This document shows positions 1-12,400 of a stretch of DNA of 64,000 nucleotides, piece by piece. The notes below the pieces were generated by a model. It saw only the letters and a program-made list of their open reading frames with translations, made no database searches and was not told where the DNA came from. The stretch is from Ypsolopha sequella. Lineage: Eukaryota; Arthropoda; Insecta; Lepidoptera; Ypsolophidae. Positions within the stretch are counted from its first letter, which is position 1, and the number at the start of each line of letters is the position of its first letter. Made by a program: the position numbers and the translations under genes. The DNA lies in assembly GCA_934047225.1 (NCBI GenBank), contig OW203992.1, positions 20,201,501-20,265,500 of the forward strand. The letters run 5' to 3'.

Positions 1-934
1 AACTCATGGGAAGGCGGAGAGAATTAGTTTTCACGTGTGAAAACAATTTACTGCAAATATTGTAAAATTTCAAAATATATATTTTATTAATCAAATAACC
101 CTTTGAAATGCTTATACGCGAATCCGGTTGGGTGTAACATTTTGTGGACAAGTACAAGTGTTTTATTACAACAAAGATGTACTTATAATAAGTTCCACCA
201 AGTGCCGACAATCGCAACCATCAACATTTTACAAATATTAAATTATTTAGGAAGTTATCAATGACGAACTTAATTAGACCCTTTAGACACATACAGTTTC
301 ATAGATCGTAAGTGTCAAGTTAGGTTCGTCCTTCATATGGAACTGCAAGTGGAATTATTTACCATGTTTTAAGGGATCCGTACCCGTATTGTGAGGTGGT
401 ACAGAACCCGAGTGCGCAAGTCTGACTAGCACTTGACCGATTTTTTATGTCTATATTTATCTTCAAAACTAAAGAAATGGGCGGCCGGCTTTTAGCACTG
501 GATTTGAACTTAGCTGCCATAGAATGAAATGAAGTACATCCCAATAGCGTTCATAAGACATGGGTTTCATCGCTGTTGCAAATTGGTGCGGATACCATAC
601 TAAAGTGCCTATGGTCCTTTAGTTGAGAGTCCACAAAAGAGAAATTTGGATTCTGGCCCCTTACAAAATAACTTTTCTCAAATATTTGTATACACTTGTA
701 TCCCTGATGCGGCGCGTGAGAGTCAGTCCCAGCAGCCTTCTCAACACCATACTGGATTGGATGGATTGTCCGGTTGTGCGGCACTGGAACTTCTTACATA
801 TGGGGTCCAGAGCTGCAATGTTTAACATTAAATAAGGTTTTCAAGTGTAAATATGTGTACTAATATAGTTTTTAAGCAATTCTGTTACTAACAAAATATG
901 GACTTGGTCTGAAATAAAATTATATTATTATTAT
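1..934. other. no gene recognised
   Basis: No exon, RNA gene or transposon end could be supported here. Two short minus-strand frames (359-544, 551-784) are open but resemble nothing I know. If LUBEL continues upstream, this is probably intron, because the exon at 3258 starts inside the RING1 domain and its preceding exon was not found here. Confidence 0.4.
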
Positions 935-3222
935 GTAGGCACACTTTTCAGTCACGGGCCCATAGGGACCCGGTCATTTGAAAGGCATTAATGGGGCCGA
1001 AGCCAACATTGAAGAGGCCCTTGGTACCATTTAATCTAAATGTGAGATGGGTGCATCCATGGGGGCCTCTCCCTCAATGTATCATTGTGATACACTAACG
1101 GACAGTCCGCCACAGTTGCCAAACTATTGCCAGGAAGGAAGCGACTTGGAGTGGGCTATGAGGATGGGATGCTAAAAGGGCCGGATAACAGGGCTATGGA
1201 GTGAGATAACGGACATCTGCCTCGAAAATCTCTCACAAATTTAAGTATGGCAGATGGTGACTTGCTGCTTGATAACTATCCAACAAGATAGTCGTTGTGG
1301 GCCCCCTATCTAGCCACCATGGGGCGGCCAGGGGGCAACACTATGTAAGCAGCTAAGGTTGTCGAGAGGTGAGTCTGCGGGGCGCAAGATCCTTATACAG
1401 TCAAGTGCCCCCGGCGTTATGACATTTTACACTTCCAACCTGGAGCATAGGTTCCGCTCTTGCATCTCCACTCTGGCCAGCTGGTTAAGGCAAGCGCAGA
1501 GGCGGGGGGTGTGTTGCTGTGTGTATGTGTGTGTGTAAGCGCATGTGTGATAGTGTCCCCTGGAGGTAGGGTCCGTGGTGTCGCCACTCACCATCGGCTC
1601 GCCACAAGCTGCCCTGCGGTGACTGATTGCACTGGACGTACTTGACGTACCAGAGGGCGATGGGGTCGTCACATCCCTACGCCTTTATTATTATTATTAT
1701 GTAGGTACACTTTTCAGTCACGGGCCCATAGGGACCCGGTCATTTGAAAGGCATTCATGGGGCCGAAGCCAACATTGAAGAGGCCTTTGGTACCATTTAA
1801 TCTAGATGTGAGATGGCTGCATCCATGGGGGCCTCTCCCTCAATGTATCATTGTGATACACTAACGGACAGTCCCCCACAGTTGCCAAACTATTGCCAGG
1901 AAGGAAGCGACTTGGAGTGGGCTATGAGGATGGGATGCTAAATGGGCCGGATAACAGGGCTATGGAGTGAGATAACGGACATCTGCCTCGAAAATCTCTC
2001 ACAAATTTAAATATGGCAGATGGTGACTTGCTGCTTAATAACTACCCACCAGGATAGCCGTTGTGGGCCCCCTATCTAGCCACCATGGGGCGGCCAGGGG
2101 GCAACACTATGTAAGCAGCTAAGGTTGTCGAGAGGTGAGTCTGCGGGGCGCAAGATCCTTCTAACAGTCAAGTGCCCCCGGCGTTATGACATTTTACACT
2201 TCCAACCTGGAGCATAGGTTCCGCTCTTGCATCTCCACTCTGGCCGGCTGGTTAAGGCAAGCGCAGAGGTAGGGGGTGTGTTGCTGTGTGTATGTGTGTG
2301 TAGCGCATGTGTGATAGTGTCCCCTGGAGGTAGGGTCCGTGGTGTCGCCACTCACCATCGGCTCGCCACAAGCCGCCCTGCGGTGACTGATTGCACTGGA
2401 CGTACTGGACATACCAGAGGGCGATGGGGTCGTCACATCCCTACGCCTTTATTATTATTATTATTATTATGTAGGTACACTTTTCAGTCACGGGCCCATA
2501 GGGACCCGGTCATTTGAAAGGCATTCATGGGGCCGAAGCCAACATTGAAGAGGCCTTTGGTACCATTTAATCTAGATGTGAGATGGCTGCATCCATGGAG
2601 GCCTCTCCCTCAATGTATCATTGTGATACACTGACGGACAGTCCCCCACAGTTGCCAAACTATTGCCAGGAAGGAAGCGACTTGGAGTGGGCTATGAGGA
2701 TGGGATGCTAAATGGGCCGGATAGCAGGGCTATGGAGTGAGATAACGGACATCTGCCTCGAAAATCTCTCACAAATTTAAATGTGGCAGATGGTGACTTG
2801 CTGCTTAATAACTATCCACCAGGATAGCCGTTGTGGGCCCCCTATCAAGCTACCATGGGGCGGCCAGGGGGCAACACTATGTAAGCAGCTAAGGTTGTCG
2901 AGAGGTGAGTCTGCGGGGCGCAAGATCCTTCTAACAGTCAAGTGCCCCCGGCGTTATGACATTTTACACTTCCAACCTGGAGCATAGGTTCCGCTCTTGC
3001 ATCTCCACTCTGGCCGGCTGGTTAAGGCAAGCGCAGAGGTAGGGGGTGTGTTTCTGTGTGTATGTGTGTGTGTAAGCGCATGTGTGATAGTGTCCCCTGG
3101 AGGTAGGGTCCGTGGTGTCGCCACTCACCATCGGCTCGCCACAAGCCGCCCTGCGGTGACTGATTGCACTGGACGTACAGGACATACCAGAGGGCGATGG
3201 GGTCGTCACATCCCTACGCCTT
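935..3222 (+). repeat. three tandem copies of a ~768-bp repeat
   Basis: Three near-identical units start at about 935, 1701 and 2471, each beginning with GTAGGYACACTTTTCAGTCA and ending in CACATCCCTACGCCTTTA. Units are joined by short (ATT)n runs; unit lengths are 766 and 770 bp. A GT-rich stretch in each unit varies slightly in length. ATT-repeat junctions are typical of some non-LTR retrotransposon 3' tails, so this may be a tandem array of a LINE 3' end, but no reverse transcriptase was seen. The last unit ends about 35 bp before the LUBEL RING1 exon. Confidence 0.85.
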
Positions 3223-3257
3223 TAATTATTAATTTCTTGATATAATAATGATTGCAG

Positions 3258-3485
3258 ATGGTGTCAATGTTAAAGTGCACGCACCGGTGCTGCCGCGAGT
3301 GCGCGCGCCTCTACTTCACCGTCCAGGTATCGGAGCGCAGCATCGCCGACTGCGTGTGTCCGTACTGCAAGGAACCTGAACTGGAGATCTTGCCCGAGGA
3401 CGAGTGGCTCGAGTATTTCGCGCATCTCGACATTCTGCTCAAGTCTCTACTTGATGTCGATGTCCATGAATTGTTCCAAAGAAAG
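3258..3485 (+). CDS. LUBEL: LUBEL exon: RING1
   Basis: Acceptor TTGCAG, donor GTATTT, 76 codons, phase 0 at both ends. It encodes CTHRCCREC, then CVCPYC and [19 protein letters not shown], matching the HOIP RING1 tail (TSCECTICPDC, MVCPACG, LLSYFSTLDIQLRESL). The first two zinc ligands of RING1 must come from the preceding exon, which is not in the window. Confidence 0.92.
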
Positions 3486-6400
3486 GTATTTTCGCCAATT
3501 TCTTGTACCCTTCATTTACACTCTCGCGAGATTCGCTGTCATGAAGGGTAAAGATAAAAAGAGATAAAAATAACTTTGTAGGAGCCCGTAGTTTAGGCAC
3601 CGTACATTTGAAAGAAGTTGTATAGTTGTGGAGCACGAAGAGAAAAAGAACTTAGAAACCTCAGTTAAGGTACTGTATTGATATGAAAGTAAACAGAGTT
3701 CAGTTTGGCGTCTCTTCTCTATGTGTGTCGGTATCGACAGTTAGTTTCGTACTGCTTTAAAAACGGTAAAATATAAAATTAATTATTGTGGCTAAGTAAA
3801 TAAAGTAGGCTGCAACGCAAGCAAAACAATGTGCGGTTATGAAACCGTACATATTGGGCAACCCCAAAAAGAAGAATAAAAAAAAATATGAGAAAGAGAG
3901 GCCAGTACAAAGCAAGTAATTTCTTAAATAAATTAATTGAAGTCGAAGGCAATATTATCCGCTTGTGTGCGCGGAATATCCATCCTTGGCCGTGACGGTG
4001 GTGGTGGTGACGGCTCGCTGGAGTCACCGGGCTCCAGCTGTGGAGGCTGTGTCTGTGGATGAGCTCTGCCTTTGACTCGTTCAGTTTGACCGCAGGTAGA
4101 ATGCCGCACGGTTCGTAGTTCAATATTCTCGTCGTGTTGTGTTGTCGTGACGTCTCTCCTATCCTGCATTTTGCATCGATTTAGGCAACATCTTTTGTAG
4201 ATGCCCCAGATGATAAGAGCGGCTGCTCCTCCCAACAATGTGTAACAAATAACATCTTGTTGGATGTCATGAGTTGATAGGGTGGATGGCAAGTTGACCT
4301 CACGTTCCTTCTGGTATGTTAGGCGCCGTTCAATTTCTTCAGTCTGTAGACTTCCTAACAGATGTTTTTGCGTACTGTAGTAATTTGTCATATTCACAAT
4401 CTTGTTTATAGATGAATTCATGGTGGGTATAGTTAGTTCGTTGACCATTTTCATGTTGACCTTGCTTCTGTATTGGTTGTGAGAGTAAATGCTTGAATCT
4501 TTGGACTGGAGTATGCATCCTGGTTCTAAAGTTATTATTCCGGAAGTATTCATAGTATACGGCGTTATGTCCTTATCGCATATTGTTCGCAATGAACATC
4601 TATCACAGCATATAATCAGCCAGCTGTTCGGTGCTCGTAACTTAATCCAAGCGTCCTTGCAAGGAATGTTTTGCATATCGCACGGTAAGCTAATATGTTT
4701 TGGCGTGCCGCGCCTTGCACACATTCTTTGAAATGCAGCGATGAAAGTTTCTGTAGATAGGTCGGATGCTAGTTCAATATGCACCGCCTTTGTAGCCATG
4801 CACACGAAAATAGCGATGTAGGCTTTCGATGTCTTCACGCCTCTTCCCTTATTTAACTTGACATTCAAATATCCCGTGTAATCGACTCCGGTGTGAGTGA
4901 AAGGTCGGGAAGGGGTGGTTCTTAGCTGCGGCAGATCACCCATTAATTGACTGTGTTGTGTCGCTTTGAATCGTTCACATATTACACAGCGACGAAGTTG
5001 AGCCTTAACAACTCTGTTCCCTCCAACAATCCAGTATCGCTGTCGGATGTGGGATAGTGTCAGTCGCGCTCCTCCATGTAAAGTGGATAGATGTGCTTGA
5101 TGTATCGTTAGTTGAGTGAGTCTCCCACTTCGAGATAAGATAATAGGATTTTTCATCTCGGATGGCAGGCTGGAGTTTCTCAGTCGTCCACCGACTCTGA
5201 TAATTCCCTTCTTATCCAGATAAGGGTTTAATTTGTAGATGCTGCTTTGCTTAGTTAAATTTTCGTTTTTTGTAAGTTGCTTGAATTCACGCGGAAACTC
5301 AATTAGTTGTACAGTTTTGATGATCAGCTCATTCGCTGCAGTTAGTTCGCTTGTAGTAAGGTAGTTGGTGTCAGATTTCTTTTTGTCGCGTGAGTTTGCG
5401 ATAAACCAAAGTATCCAAGTTGTAACTCTCGTAACGCGACTCAATGAACTGTATTTGTTTAACAATTCAATTATAAAGTCTTTGTTTTGATTGATAGTTA
5501 GGGCTGTCACAATTTGTTTCGAACTCTCAATATTTGTAGTGTACAAACTAGTAGTGTAGTTTGAAATCTGATCTTCTGTTAAGTCTTCTAACAGTGTCGG
5601 GTGGTTACTCGTCCATTTGCGCAAGTTCATGCCGCCTCCTTTTAGTAGATTAATGAGTGACATTTGTAGATGTTTCGCTTTTTCAATTGAATTTGCGCCG
5701 CTGACGAGGTCATCAACGTAAAAATCGTTTTGAAGTACTTCAGCAGCTGTTGCACTGTTTTTCAGCGCTGGATATTTGTCACCGTCGTCTAGCGCCAGTT
5801 GCCTTAGTGTTCTCATTGCTAGCCACGGTGCGCATTTTGTGCCGTAAGTCACGGTACATAGTTGATATTCTCGTAGTGACTCTGTAGGTGTGTTTCGCCA
5901 AATAATTTTTTGTAGCGATTGTTGATTTTCTGATATCCATATGCAGCGGTACATCTTTTCTATGTCGGCAGTGAAGGCATATTTATACGACCTCCATTTC
6001 AAAATAAGGGCTTGAATGTCTTGTTGTAGATTTGGACCCTTTTTTAATACGGTATTTAAACAACTGCCACTTGTAGTTTTTTGCGTTCCATTGTACACAA
6101 CTCGTAATTTTGTTGTGGTTGAGCTCTGCCTTAAGACCCCGTGATGAGGCAGATAGCATTCAACAGAGCACGTGGCAGGAGATGACAGCTTCATATGGCC
6201 GAGTTCCAAATACTCTCTCATGAACTCTTTGTACATCAGAGCAAGTTTTTTGTTTCTTTCGAGTCGTTTTTCAAGTTGAAGAAATTGTGAGACTGCAATC
6301 TACTTTGATTTTCCCAGTTTTTCTTCGAAATCGGAACATAGTGGCATTTTCACAATATATTCTCCCTCTTGATTTCGTTTTACGGTAGTTTTATAATGCT

Positions 6401-9400
6401 CTTCGCATTGATCATCTTCAGATATGTCATCCTTGTTTGGAGAAATATCTTCGTTTTCCCAAAACTTAGTTAGCTCGTTCAAGTTCAATAAAGTTATGTG
6501 ACAATTAAAAGTTTTAAGTTTGCCACATAAAATCCACCCCAAGCGTGTTTGCTGCGATATGGGGGATTGTTGTTTTCCTTTCAGGACTCCATCCATTATA
6601 ATTTCGGAATACACGTCCGCTCCTAGCAGTAGGTCCACCGGGCGGGAGACGTTGTAGTCTGGGTCGGCGAGTTTCAAGTTTTCTAAGTGCGGCCAGTTGA
6701 CCTTCTCGAATGTAGAGTGAGGCAAGCTGTTAGTTAGTTTCTTCAAAATTAATGCTTGAGTTTTGAAAGTGAAGTCAGAGTTGATAGACTTGCAGGTTAG
6801 CTCCAGGCTTCCCTTGCAGTTTCCCGCTGCCGATCCCACGCCAGAGATCGTAGCATTAAGTTTCTTTCTAGGTAGTTTCAGTAGTTGTGCAGTGCTCTCA
6901 GAGACCAGGGATACTTCGGATCCTTGATCCACCAGTGCATGAAGTGTGACGTAAGTGCCGTAACTTTATTCAGAATGAAACATACATTAAATAAATCACA
7001 AAAAATAATTTTTACATGTATGTGGGTACACTCAAAACTTATTTAATTCAAAAGATTATCTGGCGGTCCTCAAACTAAGACGAGCTTGATTCGTGAGGAC
7101 CTTTATTAGTGTGCACACTTGTTAACTGATAAAAAGACACGTCGACAAATATCATTGCTTGACTGAGTTTTATTGCGCATTATACAATGAGTACCAAGCT
7201 ATACTCGTATGAGTAAGGGAGATGCATTTTGCTTTCCTCATATAGCTCTGTCTCATACATGGCAAGAGCTTCGCGACTCACGGGTTAAATGGGGGTTAGA
7301 GCCTCATCACACGAAGAATTTTAACTTCAACATATGCCACCTGCTTGTGTAATACAGATTTACAAAATACATACATATTTTCAGCTTCGAGATCGCACGC
7401 TAGCGAGGGATCCCAACTTCAGATGGTGTGTGGAATGTTCTTCCGGATTTTTTGTTCATCCGAAACAGAAAAAGTTGCGATGCCCAGAGTGTCGTTCAGT
7501 GAGCTGTGCTACTTGCAGAAAACCGGTAAGAGTCTTCAGTAGTTCGGTTTGGAAGTTAAGGTTAAGGTGTACAATTAAAGAAAAATGGTATATGTATCCA
7601 CTGTTGTTTAAGAGGACCCTGGTGTCAAACGGTTTAACTAGATCAAACAAGACCCAATCATTATCTAACAATCAATACCGATGCTTTTGTTATTCGCATT
7701 TAAAAAAAATCATTTGGTCCGAGTAGTTGTACTGTAGTACGAGTACAGAGTAATTCAAAACGCTGTTTTTAACGGAAAAAGGGTCTATGATCGGACCTGA
7801 CGTTTGGCGGATGAGGACTAGGCCGAAAAAAGTGTAACAATTTGACCGTTACGTTTTCATCGTATCGCTTTCATACACTTGTTTATGGCTAACGCTTCTT
7901 ACTGCGTTTCATAGTACGGGACGCGACGCGGTCAAATCGACAATATAATGCAATCAGTTTTTTACCATGCATTAACATAAAGTTAAAAGATATTAAAAAA
8001 AAAAATCACTGAGTCAGTATCGAAAGGAACTTCGTTCCAACCGGGTGTCCCAAGACGCCTCTCGAATAGATCCTTTTTTTTCTTTTAGTTAACCCTTATT
8101 CTGGGTACACATTCAATAAATCAATATGTTTGCAGTGGTCCGCAAACCATGAAGGTTTGACATGTGAACAATACGCAACATGGCTGGAGGACAATGACCC
8201 CGAGCGCTCTGTGGCGGCAGTGCAGCAACACTTGCGTGAGAACGGGCTGGAGTGCCCGCGCTGCCATTTCAAGTACTCTCTATCACGGTATGCCCTTTGC
8301 TAATTTCATGTTTGCTTCTTTTATGATACACCAACCACTCAACACAATCGTATCATTTCAGAGGAGGCTGTATGCACTTCACGTGCACTCAATGCAAGTA
8401 CGAGTTCTGCTACGGATGCGGCAAGCCCTTCATGATGGGCGCGCGCTGCGGACTGAGCGAGTACTGCGCCAAGCTGGGATTGCACGCGCACCATCCGCGA
8501 AACTGTCTGTTTTACTTGCGGGACAAGGAGCCGCACGAGCTGCAGACCCTGTTACAGGTAGCTTGTGCGCCTCAAATATCCATCCATCAGCCCGTATTCG
8601 TCAACTACTGGACGTAGGCCTCCCCCATATCCAGCCGCCACCCGCAACGTCCTTCAGATCGTCAGTCCAGCGGGCACGAGGGCGGCCTACGCTGCGCTTT
8701 GCTGTACGTGGTCTCCATTCCAATACCTTACGGCCTCAACGGTTATCACGTCGGCGACAAATATGGCTAGTCCCCTGCCACTTCAACTTACTGATTCGGC
8801 AGGCTATGTCGGTCACCTTCTATCTCTGACGGATATCTTCGTTTCGGATTTTATCCATCAGATATCTCAAGCATATCCCGCTCCATAGCTCGTTGAGCGA
8901 CCGTAAATTGGCGGATCAGGCCTCAAATATATTTTTCCTAATTTAATCTTTTCCAGTTATTCATCGGCAAAGGTATTCCCGGACGCTTTCTACACGATCC
9001 AGGACAGATTGTACACAGATCGACTGTAGACAATCAAATTGACACCTTTAATTGCCTCCGGTTCCAATTTTTTGCACATGTTCTAATAGTGTTTTGTGCA
9101 ACTGTTATATAATTTGAGGCATTGGGAAACGAGTAATAATTTTGCACGAGTGTCCGAATGCCTAATTATGTTCAGTTCCACACAATACTTTATCTACGAC
9201 CATCAAAAATATCGTCTTTATTTATAATATTTTCAACCAACAATTTAACGAAAAATTAGAAGACATTCGTAAACCTGCTTTGAAGGCAAATCAGGTGAAG
9301 GGGGCGTGGCTTAAGACATAAGGTCGGGAATTATTTCTCGTCACTGTTGTTGATTGGGTCTCCAGCGGTTTTATAATAAATTGGGCCAATCTCAGCGCAG

Positions 9401-12400
9401 AATCGCGGTGTTACAATGTAATATTATTACATCGGATAAACAATCTAGATACTTATAAAACTGCTTTTGATGTTGCAATTGCCTTATTGCACAGTATGGG
9501 AGTAGATAAAATTACTTTGACTATTTACTCTCTTATATGTTTTCAAATGCTAGTGGAATGTTTAGGGCTCTTTCAATTTATGATTCGGCAATTTATATAC
9601 GAACACTGGTGAAGAATTATATGTGCATTATATATTTAGCAGATCTGTGCAATACAGACAGCTGTAGCATTGTACATATACCGAATGATTCTGTACCGGT
9701 AGTGGTGTACGTTGCAGATGAACAACGTGGAGTTTGAGGTGGAGGCGGCCGAAGGCAGCACGGGCCGCTGTCCCATACAGCTGCAGAAGGAGACGCCGGC
9801 CGGACTGGTGGACGCAGCGTGCGGGACCGAGGTGCCGCCGCGACACGCCGGATTATGCAAGTGAGTTGCTACTATAGTTTAGGAAATATAATTTGCACAA
9901 ATTCGGATTAACTTTGGATAACAATTGCAAAATAGAGGTACGTATCGGTAATTCACGACTCACTGTCACGACTATCCCTGTGAACAGCTAATGTTGTACT
10001 TTTAGGTCTCTCAGAAGTAACTTTTATTTTATTTTAATATTCATAAAACTGTTTTCTCATCGAAGCACTACCCTTGACAAGTTCCACATCTACAAAGGTT
10101 AGCTGGAAGAAAATGCTAATCCCTTGTAGGGTTTTTAGTGTTTTATAAAAACAAGATTTTATTTTAGATACTTAGTTTTTAATGAGAGAAATTGCACACG
10201 CACAGTACCTAAGTATTATTTATTTAAGAGAACAACAAACATTGGAAGATGAACCAGAGAGATCCAGGACCATAGACAAATATACTTTTTAAATAAAGGT
10301 ACAAACACACATAGCATAGTAAATTATTTTAACATGCCCCTGTAATCTACTTATCATATCATTATACATATTTATTTACGAAACTTAAATTTTAAAATGT
10401 AGGTGCATTCTTATGTTGTTAATTAACAACAAACAGATTTCTTACATTATTAGGTACTAAGCATAGCAGGAAAAAAACACAAGCTTATTAAAAAGTTAAC
10501 AGTTTTGTAGCAAAATAATTAAATTTAATTTTCTTAAGAGGTTTGGTAAACATGTCAGCTAACTGATGATCAGTTTGACAATAAGAGATTTTTATATCAT
10601 CGCAAGACACTTTCTCGTGTATAAATTTGTATCTTACGTCTATATGTTTAGACCTTCTATTAAATGTACCATTTTCAATAAGTTTCATAGCACTTTGGTT
10701 GTCAATATTGAGTTTAGCAGTTACTTTGACATTCAACAGTTCTTCTATTAATCCTTTTAAATATAACACTTCTTTAGTACAGTCCGCAGCTGAAATATAT
10801 TCCGCTTCACAGCTGGAGAGAGCCACGATAGGCTGTTTTCTTGTGCTCCATTGGACTGGACCTCCACAATATATCAGGACAAAACCACTTGTACTTCTTC
10901 TTGTCTCTTTGTCGTTGGCGAAATCAGCATCACAGAAAGCTTCAATCTTTGTACAGTCCATGTTCTTCTTAAACACTAATTTTGCAGAAGTCTTGCCTCT
11001 GAGATATTTGAATGTCTTCTTGATATTGTTAACATCCTGGTTTGTAGGATTTTCCATGTGTCTACTTTCTGTGTTTACGGCATATGTTATATCTGGTCTT
11101 GTTTTGTTACTAATGTACAAAAGTTGTCCAATAGCTTGTCTATATGGGTAGTTTACATTTGGTGAGTCTTGCTCTGCATTGTAGTCACTTGCATCAATGG
11201 GTGTTGAACTTGGTTTTGCATTTGACATATTAAAATTTTCAAGTATCTTCTTCACCTGAATATTTTGATTTAGTTCAATTCCAGTGTCTGTCTTTTCTAT
11301 TTTTATTCCTAGAAAATTATCTGGATTCTTTGTATAAGTCATCTCAAAATCTTGTTTTAGGTTATTTATGAGCTCTGGCAGTTTTTCTTCATCTTTTCCA
11401 ATAAGGATTCCGTCGTCAACATATATTCCAAGAATAATTGTGCTATCTTCATTTTTGAATAAACATTTGTCACATTTTAGTTGCGTTAAACCATATTTTA
11501 GTAAAGTTGAAGAAAATGTCTTGTTCCAATTTAATGGTGATTGTTTTAAACCATATAAGCTCTTTTTTAGTTTGCAGACTTTCTTTGTCGGATCATAGTC
11601 ATACCCTTCAGGAATACTCATGTAAATGTCTTCTTTTAGCGGACCATAAAGAAAAGCAGTTTTTATGTCCAATGTCATTATATGAAAATCTTTAGATGCA
11701 GCAATAGCTAAGATCGTTCTTAAAGAAACATTATTCATAACAGGACTGAATGTCTCTTGATAACCAATTCCTTGAATTTGTTGGCAACCTTTAGCTACCA
11801 GTCTAGCTTTGTATTTACTGTCATTTTTCACTTTTAGAACCCACATGTTAGATATAATTTTTCTTCCCTTGGCTTCTTCTCTGTTCACTATTTCCCATAC
11901 ATTATTTTTATTTAATGATTGTTTTTCTGAATTTATAGCTTTTATCCATTCATTCTTATCAGGGCTAGTAATAGCTTCTTTGTAAGTTAGCATAGCGTAG
12001 TCTAAAAACTTTATAGGTTCCTTGTTCTTTTCGGTCTTTCCATTTCTACTTCTCTTTTTTCTTCGTCTTCTTCAGTCTTTGAACTTTCTGAATCAGAATC
12101 TATACAATCTTCATAGATAAGTGTTGTATTTTTAAGTTCTTTATTAATGATTTTTCCTTTTTCTTCTATCTCTGTATCTTTCTTTGAGTTTTCTTTGTCA
12201 TTTTCTGATTTTTCTTCATCTTTCTTTGACTTTTCTTTTCCCAGGTTTTCTTTTTCTTCTTTGTCTTCTTCATTCTTTTTATTTTTTATTTCTGTCACGA
12301 TTGTGATTTCTTTTTCTCCTTGTGATGATTTTTCTTCTTTCTCATATTTAAAAATTACATCTCTTCGAATTAGTATTGTTTTATTTTCTTCATCGAATAA

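Larger units (their letters stand above)
3577..6960 (-). mobile_element. BEL/Pao LTR retrotransposon, decayed
   Basis: Minus-strand copy with aspartic peptidase (6300-6932), reverse transcriptase and partial integrase followed by an envelope-like tail (3933-6236). The 5' end (gag and 5' LTR) is missing beyond about 6960. A possible 3' LTR lies at 3577-3860 (TGTAGGAGCC to ATTGGGCA, so TG...CA), but no second LTR is available for comparison and no clear polypurine tract was seen, so the LTR call is weak. The copy is inactive: truncated, with an in-frame stop and an internal deletion. Confidence 0.8.
3486..7384 (+). other. LUBEL intron holding a BEL/Pao element
   Basis: 3.9-kb intron between the RING1 and IBR exons. 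Most of it (about 3577-6960) is a minus-strand BEL/Pao retrotransposon remnant. The rest (6961-7384) shows no further feature except the acceptor at 7383-7384. Confidence 0.8.

Noticed and set aside
1427..3245. Recurring 80-96 codon frames on both strands in the 768-bp array
   Set aside because: Same non-coding repeat translated three times; low complexity (poly-Cys/Val from GT runs), no known domain.
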